Origin: Pseudomonadota bacterium
Lineage (GTDB): Bacteria; Pseudomonadota; Gammaproteobacteria; Xanthomonadales; Marinicellaceae
Assembly: GCA_008501575.1 (NCBI GenBank)
Contig: QQUO01000327.1
Location: 1-11,033 of the forward strand
Direction: 5' to 3'
Length of the DNA stretch: 11,033 nucleotides
Every line of letters starts with the position of its first letter. Position 1 is the first letter of the stretch. Both the position numbers and the translations under genes were made by a program. Below, in pieces: positions 1 to 5,644 of the stretch. The notes under the pieces are model-generated. The model made no database searches and had not been told where the DNA came from. It saw only the letters and a list, made by a program, of their open reading frames with translations.

Positions 1-1761
1 ATGTTGATAATTAACAGCGGCTAGCCGACCCTGTTCAATTTGTTTAATTAATTGTGCCGTTGGAACATTGTTGTGATTCGCCAGGTTTATTTTATCAACA
101 TGGGTGGCTGTCAGTTCTTCGTTGTCATAATGCAATTCTTCGAATAGTTTTTCACCTTGTCGTAATCCGGTGTATTCAATTTTAATTTGCCGAGATTGGC
201 CGGTTAAAGCAATCATGCGTTTAGCCAAAGATTCAATTTTGATGGGTTGCCCCATATCAAGCACCAGAATACCATCATCGTGATCAACAACGAGACCCTG
301 TAAAATCAATTGGCAGGCTTCTTCTATGGTCATGAAATACCGCTCCATGCGGGCATCCGTCACCGTTACCGGCCCACCTTGCTCGATTTGTTTTTTAAAT
401 AAAGGCACCACCGATCCGGCAGAAGCCAGTACATTACCAAATCGCACCGTCACATAATCGGTGTTGCTGTGATTGTTCATATACTGACAATATTTCTCAG
501 CCAAGCGTTTGGTGGCACCCATGACACTGTGTGGATTAACGGCTTTATCGGTGGATATCAACACCATTTTAGAAACATTAAATTGATCACAACAATCTGC
601 CACAATTTGAGTGCCAATGACATTATTTAAGTACGCTTCACACAGGTGGTTCTCTAATAGGGGCACATGTTTATAAGCGGCCGCATGAAACACCACATCG
701 GGTTTAACCTTTTTAAACAAATAAAATAACTGCGCCTGGTTGGTGATATCACCCAAATGTGAGTGAATTAAGGTGGGGCCGCCGCTTAATTGATTATCGA
801 TGGCATATAAATTAAATTCGGAATGATCCACAATGGTTAACTGACTGACCCCAAATCGGGCCAACTGACGGCACAATTCAGCGCCAATGGAACCGCCACC
901 ACCGGTCACCAAAACAGATTTATTGCGCACAAAATCGGCCACCTGTTGCCATTCCAGTTCGACCTTTTCGCGTCCCAATAAATCTTCAACGGTAATCGGC
1001 TGTAAATCATTAACATTCGCTAAATTGCTGTCATAATCATCAGGATCCGGGGCAATTCGAATTTGACAGTCACCGTCAGCCAGGGCATCCACCACAGTAC
1101 GAATTAAACCGGCATCCGGGTTTTGTTTGGTGATAATCACCAAATCAATTTCATACTTCGCCACCAAGTCAGTGAGACGATCAAGTCCACGTTGTATTTT
1201 TACCCCCCGCAACTGGGTACCATGGTACTTGCTGTCATCATCAACAATACGCATCACATGACAGCTGCGATTGGTCACAGCGTTGCGGATAAATAAATCA
1301 GCAATGTTACCGGCACCCACCAGAAGTACCCGTGGAATACTGTCAGCACTCAAACCAAAATGCTTGTCTTTCCACAAACGATAGCTGACCCGAGGAATGC
1401 CCCAGAACAACACCAATAAAATAGGGTACATGACGATAACACTGCGGGGCATGCCACTGAGACGGTTAAACATAAAAAATAAGGCGGCGATGGCTAAAGT
1501 ACCGACCACCGCAGATTTCATGATATTGATTAAGTCCGGAATACTGGCAAATCGCCATAAACCGCGGTACATATCAAAATATAAACTCACCAGACCTTGC
1601 ACCGCCAGCACCAGTACAATTTCGAATGACCACCAAGTGATTGGTGGTGATAATGGCCAAATACTGTAACGAATATAAAAACTGATCACCCAAGCCAACC
1701 ACACCATAAACAAATCATGGCCAATCACAGCGAGTCTTAAATGTAATAATCGGTTTAACAT
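1..1761 (-). CDS. wbpM: WbpM/CapD-type nucleotide-sugar 4,6-dehydratase, C-terminus cut by the window edge
   Basis: Translating the minus strand from the ATG at 1761 gives 587 open codons with no stop before base 1, so only the extreme C-terminus is missing; this family is usually about 600-660 residues. The N-terminus has about four membrane segments (near residues 12-31, 45-62, 82-98 and 105-121). A first Rossmann motif LLVGAGN lies at 146-152. The catalytic dehydratase domain carries VTGGGGSIG at 285-293, STDKAVNP at 403-410 and MGATK at 414-418. The Met before xxxK, in place of the Tyr of classical short-chain dehydrogenases, is the Ser-Met-Lys arrangement known from the large WbpM proteins, which convert UDP-GlcNAc to the 4-keto-6-deoxy sugar. 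It starts nine bases after the stop of the upstream transferase, so the two are probably cotranscribed. The exact sugar substrate is inferred. Family certain; symbol less so. Confidence 0.93.
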   Translation of the reverse strand, partial: MLNRLLHLRLAVIGHDLFMVWLAWVISFYIRYSIWPLSPPITWWSFEIVLVLAVQGLVSLYFDMYRGLWRFASIPDLINIMKSAVVGTLAIAALFFMFNRLSGMPRSVIVMYPILLVLFWGIPRVSYRLWKDKHFGLSADSIPRVLLVGAGNIADLFIRNAVTNRSCHVMRIVDDDSKYHGTQLRGVKIQRGLDRLTDLVAKYEIDLVIITKQNPDAGLIRTVVDALADGDCQIRIAPDPDDYDSNLANVNDLQPITVEDLLGREKVELEWQQVADFVRNKSVLVTGGGGSIGAELCRQLARFGVSQLTIVDHSEFNLYAIDNQLSGGPTLIHSHLGDITNQAQLFYLFKKVKPDVVFHAAAYKHVPLLENHLCEAYLNNVIGTQIVADCCDQFNVSKMVLISTDKAVNPHSVMGATKRLAEKYCQYMNNHSNTDYVTVRFGNVLASAGSVVPLFKKQIEQGGPVTVTDARMERYFMTIEEACQLILQGLVVDHDDGILVLDMGQPIKIESLAKRMIALTGQSRQIKIEYTGLRQGEKLFEELHYDNEELTATHVDKINLANHNNVPTAQLIKQIEQGRLAAVNYQH

Positions 1762-1770
1762 GGCCACATT

Positions 1771-2718
1771 TTACCTGCCAAGGTCTCTGCTGTGAAAGAA
1801 AACAATCACTAAAACAGCATAAACCGATAGAAACCATACAACTTGGTGTAAAACAGCCTGTTTTGTCATCACCAAAGCCACCAAACAACAGCCCATAGTG
1901 ACCCCGGCATAAGCCAGGCTAATCTGCCAATGTGGTCTGTTTTGGGCAATTAAGCGTTGATATAAATGACTGCGATGGGCTTGCGTAAGCCGCTCACCAC
2001 GCATTGCGCGAATAATCAAAGTTAAGCTGCTGTCGGTAATCAATACGGCATGCATTACCGCAATTTGCATGGCCGATAAGGCATTCATCTGTAAAGCCAT
2101 CAGGGTTGTTAAAGCCACTATAAACGCCAATGGTAAGCTACCTGAATCACCCATAAATAACTGCTTTAGCACCACATTAAAGTACAGATAAACCAGTAAG
2201 GCAACAATGACAAGGACAAGTAGCAACATGATATTTGAGGGTAAAACCAGCAGCCATGTCATGACCGTCAAGGTAACAATGGCATGCATGGCCACCAAAC
2301 CGTTGGCACCATCCATAAAATTAAATAGATTGAGCCACCACAAGAACGCCAAACATAAAAACAGTCCCCACCATGACAATCCAAAATCCAAAAACCACAG
2401 TGTTACCACAACCACAACAAGCTGGACAAAAAATCGCAAACCTGCTGTTAAGGTTTTGACATCATCGATGATACCGACCAGTGTTAAACACAACACCATG
2501 GTGGCCGGCAAATACAATTGCTGCCACAACATGATGGCCACCAATGGCACAAATATGAAAAATCCACCACCGGTTAAAACCTCACCGTGATGTAAACTGC
2601 GGTGATTGGCGCTGTCCAGGAAACGCACCGCAACACCTTTGACATAGAACTGTAGCAGCAAAAATAATAAAACTGCCCAGATCAGCAACAACGGCCAATA
2701 ATCGTTAAACCACATCAT
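1771..2718 (-). CDS. Glycosyltransferase family 4, WbpL/WecA-like polyprenyl-phosphate sugar-1-phosphate transferase
   Basis: The 315-residue, highly hydrophobic protein has the MraY/WecA family landmarks: the Asp pair in GIIDDVK (82-88, D85-D86), NLFNFMDG (130-137), FMGDSGS (188-194) and a basic HRSHLYQRL loop (248-256). Many membrane helices fill the rest. Such enzymes transfer an N-acetylhexosamine 1-phosphate to undecaprenyl phosphate at the inner membrane, the first committed step of O-antigen or similar glycans. The FMDG motif and the adjoining WbpM-type dehydratase favour a WbpL-like enzyme over MraY, but the sugar cannot be read from sequence. Two tandem ATG codons (2718 and 2715) can start it; either overlaps the end of lapB by 11-14 bases, which suggests translational coupling. 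Confidence 0.92.
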   Translation of the reverse strand: MMWFNDYWPLLLIWAVLLFLLLQFYVKGVAVRFLDSANHRSLHHGEVLTGGGFFIFVPLVAIMLWQQLYLPATMVLCLTLVGIIDDVKTLTAGLRFFVQLVVVVVTLWFLDFGLSWWGLFLCLAFLWWLNLFNFMDGANGLVAMHAIVTLTVMTWLLVLPSNIMLLLVLVIVALLVYLYFNVVLKQLFMGDSGSLPLAFIVALTTLMALQMNALSAMQIAVMHAVLITDSSLTLIIRAMRGERLTQAHRSHLYQRLIAQNRPHWQISLAYAGVTMGCCLVALVMTKQAVLHQVVWFLSVYAVLVIVFFHSRDLGR

Positions 2719-3874
2719 CTATGGGCTTAACCACCCCCCAATTTTTACAACTGGGACATTGCCAATGTACAGATTGGGCACCAAAGCCACATTTACGACA
2801 TCGTAGGCGCGGTTGTTTACTCAATAAATCTTCAATAAGCTGCGTTAAAATTTCATCATCCGGATGACTGGCGTCCGCCTCATCGCCCATATCCAAACGC
2901 AATAGCATGTCCAGTCCCTTAAATGAGGGGGTTTGTTTTAAATGCTGACGTAATAAACTTTGCGCCGCTTTATTACCTGACTGTTGCTGGGTGAGCTGGG
3001 TTAAAGACAAGACCGGACTAATGCCTGAATACCCACTGATTAATGTATTTAGATATTTCGATAATTGTTGCTGTTGATCGATGGCTTGAAAACTATTGAC
3101 CAGAGGTTCCAAAACAATCGGCACAAATCGATTATCTGCGGCAATGGCCTGTTTAAAGGATTTAATGGCTTGCTGGTGATTGTTTTTTGACTGTTCAATC
3201 AATCCGATGCTTAAATGCGCCCTCACTGATTTTTGATCCACCCGCAATGCGGCAGCCAAATGCTGTAAGGCCTGGCTGTCATTATTTTGTAACCGTGCAA
3301 CATCCGCCAGCTCACAATGGAAATGGGCAATGTTGGTACGCATGGAACGACCAGTGGCAGCTTGGAATCGAGTCGCTGTCTTAATGGCTTGTTGCCAATC
3401 TTGTTCCTGCTGATAGATATCCATCAGCCATTTAAGGGCTTCTGGCGTGTGGGCTTCTAATTCCACCAATTCAGCAAACAACACCTCAGCTCGGTCCAAC
3501 AAACCGGCACTCATATAATCCTTGCCAATGGCCAATAAGGCACGGGTTCGATATCGTTCCGGTAATTGTGCCTGGGCAATCAATGCTTGGTGTAATTTTA
3601 TGGCTTTATCCACCTCACCTTTCTTGCGGTATAAATTACCCAGGGCCAATTGCGGTTCAAAGGTGGCATGCGATGTTTCTGCCAATTGAATAAAAACATC
3701 AATGGCCTTATCAGATTCATCATTCAATAAATAGTTTAAACCTTTGAAATAGCGATGATTTAACTGTTCAAATTTCTTTTGGGTGGTGACATTACGTAAT
3801 ACATAAGCCAGGTACATACCCATAAGAATACCGCTTAACAGGGCCATCGAAACCCAAATAAACCCCCCGGTCAT
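2705..3874 (-). CDS. lapB: Lipopolysaccharide assembly protein B (TPR protein with rubredoxin-like metal site)
   Basis: LapB (formerly YciM) is an inner-membrane adaptor that works with FtsH in controlled degradation of LpxC, balancing LPS against phospholipid synthesis. The 389-residue length equals that of the E. coli protein. An N-terminal membrane anchor spans about residues 5-25, followed by a long run of helical tetratricopeptide repeats facing the cytoplasm. The C-terminus has the rubredoxin-like knuckles CRKC (C359, C362) and CPSC (C373, C376), which bind metal and are needed in the known protein. The start overlaps the lapA stop as ATGA. Downstream it overlaps the glycan transferase gene, so LPS control and surface-glycan initiation sit in one transcription unit. 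No key residue is missing. Confidence 0.97.
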   Translation of the reverse strand: MTGGFIWVSMALLSGILMGMYLAYVLRNVTTQKKFEQLNHRYFKGLNYLLNDESDKAIDVFIQLAETSHATFEPQLALGNLYRKKGEVDKAIKLHQALIAQAQLPERYRTRALLAIGKDYMSAGLLDRAEVLFAELVELEAHTPEALKWLMDIYQQEQDWQQAIKTATRFQAATGRSMRTNIAHFHCELADVARLQNNDSQALQHLAAALRVDQKSVRAHLSIGLIEQSKNNHQQAIKSFKQAIAADNRFVPIVLEPLVNSFQAIDQQQQLSKYLNTLISGYSGISPVLSLTQLTQQQSGNKAAQSLLRQHLKQTPSFKGLDMLLRLDMGDEADASHPDDEILTQLIEDLLSKQPRLRCRKCGFGAQSVHWQCPSCKNWGVVKPIDDVV

Positions 3875-4191
3875 TTTGATTCAATCTGGGGATTAACAGT
3901 ATGTGGATTGCTGCTTTTGTTCACTGATTGCTGTTTTAACTGATTGTATTGACGTTGCCAATGGCGTTTTTCACGATTAGCCGGCCACAGCCACATTAAC
4001 CAGCTAATTAATGTACCCACCACCACACCGGCGATTAAAGTCATCAACACAATAAAGCCCAAACTGGCGTTTAGCTTAAAAAAGTACATATTTAATTCAC
4101 TGGCTTCCATGTTTAAAGCACTCAAAGTAATGATGAATGACAACAAAATCACGACCAGGATAATAACAAAGGTTTTTTTAATGGTTTTCAT
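3871..4191 (-). CDS. lapA: Lipopolysaccharide assembly protein A domain protein (LapA)
   Basis: This small inner-membrane protein of 106 residues is close to the roughly 100-residue size of E. coli LapA. It has two membrane helices (about 8-26 and 45-68) joined by a short periplasmic loop, then a basic, Gln-rich cytoplasmic tail (about 72-106). In E. coli LapA forms a unit with LapB in the LPS assembly and LpxC control pathway. The assignment rests on size, topology and the overlapping lapB. The ATG at 4191 is preceded by a perfect TATAAT only eight bases upstream and has no evident Shine-Dalgarno sequence, so the mRNA may be nearly leaderless. In many gammaproteobacteria ihfB and rpsA lie just upstream; here a repeat island does. 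Confidence 0.9.
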   Translation of the reverse strand: MKTIKKTFVIILVVILLSFIITLSALNMEASELNMYFFKLNASLGFIVLMTLIAGVVVGTLISWLMWLWPANREKRHWQRQYNQLKQQSVNKSSNPHTVNPQIESK

Positions 4192-4199
4192 AGTCAGAC

Positions 4200-4205
4200 A
4201 TTATA
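4200..4205 (-). promoter_or_regulatory. Perfect -10 hexamer (TATAAT) of a probable lapA promoter
   Basis: On the minus strand TATAAT is followed by GTCTGACT and then the lapA ATG at 4191. With a usual spacing the transcript would start near 4194-4195, leaving a leader of only about three or four bases. No good -35 hexamer is present 16-18 bases upstream, where the sequence is the 24-base repeat. The assignment therefore rests on the -10 alone. Confidence 0.5.
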
Positions 4206-4206
4206 G

Positions 4207-4230
4207 TGGAATGTCCTTGGGACTTCATTC
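4207..4230 (+). repeat. 24-base direct repeat, copy 1
   Basis: The 24 bases, beginning TGGAATGTCC and ending GACTTCATTC, recur without mismatch at 4420-4443. The flanking bases differ at both ends, so the repeat boundary is sharp. This copy ends directly at the hairpin element at 4228-4271 and begins two bases from the lapA -10 box. Confidence 0.95.
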
Positions 4231-4271
4231 ACTTTTGTAATCTGTAATGTACTTTAATGAACAAAAGTGAA
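4228..4271. repeat. Hairpin element, copy 1 (11-bp stem, 22-base loop)
   Basis: The arms TTCACTTTTGT (4228-4238) and ACAAAAGTGAA (4261-4271) are perfect reverse complements around a 22-base loop. The core 4231-4269 matches 4493-4531 at all but one position. The outer pair at 4229/4270 is T-A here and C-G in copy 2, a compensated change. No poly-T run follows in either direction, so it does not look like a standard intrinsic terminator. Confidence 0.93.
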
Positions 4272-4419
4272 AGCGGCCACGGCGGACATGTCTTTGATTT
4301 ATTTGCACCCGACGCTCTGATTCGCTGTCGCTCACGGCCTTAACGGCCATTCCGTGACGCTTCATTGACTTCGTCAAAACCGCATCACTGCATTTGCCTA
4401 ACCTACCCGCTTTGGGTGT
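4272..4419. repeat. Unique linker of the repeat island with small inverted repeats
   Basis: This stretch lies between the two copies of the 24-base repeat. It holds TCACGG/CCGTGA (4332-4337 and 4352-4357), with GGCC doublets inside, and a tight TTGAC-TTC-GTCAA hairpin at 4365-4377. A short minus-strand frame (4365 to 4225, 46 codons plus stop) runs across it into the hairpin element, but has no supporting ribosome site or recognisable domain. I assign no function. Confidence 0.5.
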
Positions 4420-4443
4420 TGGAATGTCCTTGGGACTTCATTC
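4420..4443 (+). repeat. 24-base direct repeat, copy 2
   Basis: Identical to 4207-4230 over 24 bases, lying 213 bases from it. Unlike copy 1 it is not followed directly by the hairpin element; a 49-base module (4444-4492) is interposed. Confidence 0.95.
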
Positions 4444-4492
4444 CCTTACATGGATGTAAGGGTGTCGCGTGAGCAGGGATGCGGAAGTGACC
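4443..4492. repeat. Two-hairpin module 1
   Basis: The first hairpin is CCCTTACAT-GG-ATGTAAGGG (4443-4462, nine perfect pairs). The second pairs GTCGC (4464-4468) with GTGAC (4487-4491), including one G-T wobble, around a loop containing GTGAGCAGGGATGCGGAA. The module separates the 24-base repeat from the ACTTTTGT hairpin, which directly adjoin in the other copy. Confidence 0.85.
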
Positions 4493-4532
4493 ACTTTTGT
4501 AATCTGTAATATACTTTAATGAACAAAAGTGG
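4491..4532. repeat. Hairpin element, copy 2 (10-bp stem, 22-base loop)
   Basis: The arms CCACTTTTGT (4491-4500) and ACAAAAGTGG (4523-4532) pair perfectly. The core differs from copy 1 only by A for G at 4511. A degenerate start of a third copy (CCACTTTT, 4674-4681) follows module 4 and then diverges. Confidence 0.93.
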
Positions 4533-4578
4533 CCTACATGGATGTAGGCCTGTGGCGTGAGCAGGACGCGGAAGCCAC
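4531..4578. repeat. Two-hairpin module 2
   Basis: The first hairpin is GGCCTACAT-GG-ATGTAGGCC (4531-4550, nine perfect pairs). The second pairs GTGGC (4552-4556) with GCCAC (4574-4578) around a loop containing GTGAGCAGGACGCGGAA. Compared with module 1 the outer arms of both stems are changed on both sides so that pairing is kept, while the loop is almost the same. Confidence 0.85.
4540..4565 (+). repeat. 26-base direct repeat, copy 1
   Basis: The 26 bases, beginning GGATGTAGGCC and ending GTGAGCAGG, recur exactly at 4586-4611, 46 bases downstream. This is the closest pair of module copies in the island and suggests a recent tandem duplication. Confidence 0.93.
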
Positions 4579-4579
4579 T

Positions 4580-4613
4580 GCCACAGGATGTAGGCCTGTG
4601 GCGTGAGCAGGCC
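4580..4613. repeat. Variant hairpin module 3 (includes second 26-base repeat copy)
   Basis: The left arm of the ACATGGATGT hairpin is missing here, but a different stem replaces it: GCCACAGG (4580-4587) pairs with CCTGTGGC (4595-4602) around ATGTAGG. The 26-base repeat copy at 4586-4611 supplies the right part. After GCAGGCC at 4613 the similarity to the other modules stops. Confidence 0.75.
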
Positions 4614-4642
4614 GAAATTGTTCCAGACAATAATCGGCACTT

Positions 4643-4681
4643 CCCACATCCATGTGGGTCGACGCGGAAGCGACCACTTTT
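4643..4681. repeat. Two-hairpin module 4, core inverted, followed by a partial hairpin-element start
   Basis: The hairpin CCCACAT-CC-ATGTGGG (4643-4658) has the core in the opposite sense to modules 1 and 2. GGTCG (4657-4661) then pairs with CGACC (4671-4675) around ACGCGGAAG. CCACTTTT (4674-4681) matches the start of the ACTTTTGT hairpin element, but the rest of that element has decayed or been lost. Confidence 0.75.
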
Positions 4682-4755
4682 ATGATTTGAAATAATGATG
4701 TGACAAAGACTGTTCCTTTTTTGCGCCCTTAATTTACTGATGCCACTTTATCAGC

Positions 4756-5490
4756 TTAAAGTTCACAAGCAATTTGCTTTCTAACTTGCTCGATCAGGGC
4801 TTCTGTTGACTTATTTTTGAAAGATTCCGGAGCAATCGGTGCATGAAAAATCAGCTCTATGGTACCGGGCAATATCCGTAAGCTTTTGGCCGGCATCACT
4901 TTGTCGGCGCCTTTTATGGTTACCGGCAGGATGGGCAATGACAGTGACTGCGCCATTTTAAACGCCCCTTTTTTAAAAGGCAGCAGGCCATCGCCGTTAT
5001 TGCGGGTGCCTTCGGGAAAAAACAACACGGATGTACCACCGGTGAGCTTTGTGCCGGCTTGCTGCATGGTTTGTTTAGCCGCCTGACGGTTACTTCGATC
5101 CACATATATGTGTCCCATTAAATTGCAGGTGTATCCAATAAAAGGTACTTTTCGTAATTCAATTTTCATGACCCACTTAAAGGCCATTGGTAAATAACCA
5201 TATAATGCCAAAATATCATAAGTACTTTGGTGATTGGCGACAATGACATAAGATTGTGAGCGATTAATCACATCGGCATTATTTATTCTAACCCGCACCG
5301 GGGTTATCCATAAAATAAAGCGTCCCCACAACCGCGCCACATATTTATCGGCCCAACCCCCCGCACCAAGCCAGGTTAAGATAATGACAATAATGGCAAT
5401 TAAAGCCGTCCACAACCAAGCCACCGGGTAAATAAATAACCAGGCATAGATTTGAAATAAATGCGCTAAATAGGCTTTCATGGCGTGCAT
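4756..5490 (-). CDS. plsC: 1-acyl-sn-glycerol-3-phosphate acyltransferase (PlsC family)
   Basis: PlsC adds the second acyl chain to lysophosphatidic acid, giving phosphatidic acid at the inner membrane. The 244-residue protein has the expected acyltransferase blocks: NHQSTYD with the HX4D pair H87/D92, GHIYVDR (126-132), FPEGTR (158-163) and ILPVTIKG (187-194). Hydrophobic segments precede them at about 12-41 and 57-63. Length and block order are normal. The ATG at 5490 is the longest start, but the last two bases of a strong -10 box are the first two bases of that codon. A transcript from that promoter would begin at about 5481, the second in-frame ATG (residue 4), which I consider the likelier start for this promoter (241 residues). 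The gene points towards lapA across the repeat island. Specificity for lysophosphatidate is inferred from the family. Confidence 0.93.
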   Translation of the reverse strand: MHAMKAYLAHLFQIYAWLFIYPVAWLWTALIAIIVIILTWLGAGGWADKYVARLWGRFILWITPVRVRINNADVINRSQSYVIVANHQSTYDILALYGYLPMAFKWVMKIELRKVPFIGYTCNLMGHIYVDRSNRQAAKQTMQQAGTKLTGGTSVLFFPEGTRNNGDGLLPFKKGAFKMAQSLSLPILPVTIKGADKVMPAKSLRILPGTIELIFHAPIAPESFKNKSTEALIEQVRKQIACEL

Positions 5491-5516
5491 TATAAAGCAA
5501 CTCAGGAAACTGCCAA
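5489..5516 (-). promoter_or_regulatory. Sigma-70-like promoter of plsC, predicting a leaderless transcript
   Basis: The minus strand reads TTGGCA (5511-5516), a 16-base spacer, then a perfect TATAAT (5489-5494). Start of transcription is expected six to eight bases beyond the -10, around 5480-5482; the purine there is the A (5481) of the ATG for residue 4 of the longest plsC frame. No Shine-Dalgarno sequence could be transcribed ahead of it. Confidence 0.7.
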
Positions 5517-5632
5517 GTGGTTCACAGTGCTAATTATTTTTGTTTTTAAGATACAAGTGATTAAACTTATTGGTAAAATAAGATTTGCTGGGTCATTATA
5601 AAGGTTTTTTATCAATGACTTTTATTGGAATC

Positions 5633-5637
5633 GGGAG
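5633..5637 (+). promoter_or_regulatory. Ribosome binding site that fixes the start at 5645
   Basis: GGGAG lies seven bases before the ATG at 5645. It supports this start over the upstream in-frame TTG at 5585, which would add twenty residues ahead of a clear signal peptide. The surrounding divergent interval (5491-5644) contains the plsC promoter; for the plus strand I see only a possible TATAAA at 5597-5602 without a well-placed -35. Confidence 0.7.
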
Positions 5638-5644
5638 TAATAAA

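Larger units (their letters stand above)
4192..4755. other. Gene-free repeat-rich interval between plsC and lapA
   Basis: No convincing gene lies in these 564 bases. Most of it (4207-4681) is a mosaic of direct repeats and palindromes listed separately. The piece 4681-4755 is simple A+T-rich spacer with a weak 5-bp hairpin (4737-4754) just past the plsC stop. The short open frames here run through the repeats and share the same repeat-derived peptide strings, so they are not called as genes. Confidence 0.85.

Noticed and set aside
1397..1669. Plus-strand 90-codon open frame
   Set aside because: It lies wholly opposite the wbpM-type gene, whose motifs are clear; it has no recognisable domain.
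4403..4649. Two overlapping minus-strand open frames of 75 and 67 codons as genes
   Set aside because: Both consist of the hairpin modules and repeat the same peptide strings (such as LTPQAYI) because of the DNA repeats; no ribosome site and no domain.
4207..4681. CRISPR array or integron attC array
   Set aside because: Repeat units differ in order and spacing, with no regular spacers, no cas or integrase gene in the window, and no attC core-site pairs seen.
4737..4754. Intrinsic terminator after plsC
   Set aside because: The CTGAT/ATCAG stem is only five pairs and is followed on the minus strand by TAAATTAAGGG, not a T-run.
5585..5644. Longer N-terminus for the small secreted protein from a TTG at 5585
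   Set aside because: GGGAG seven bases before the ATG at 5645 and a standard signal peptide starting there favour the shorter form.
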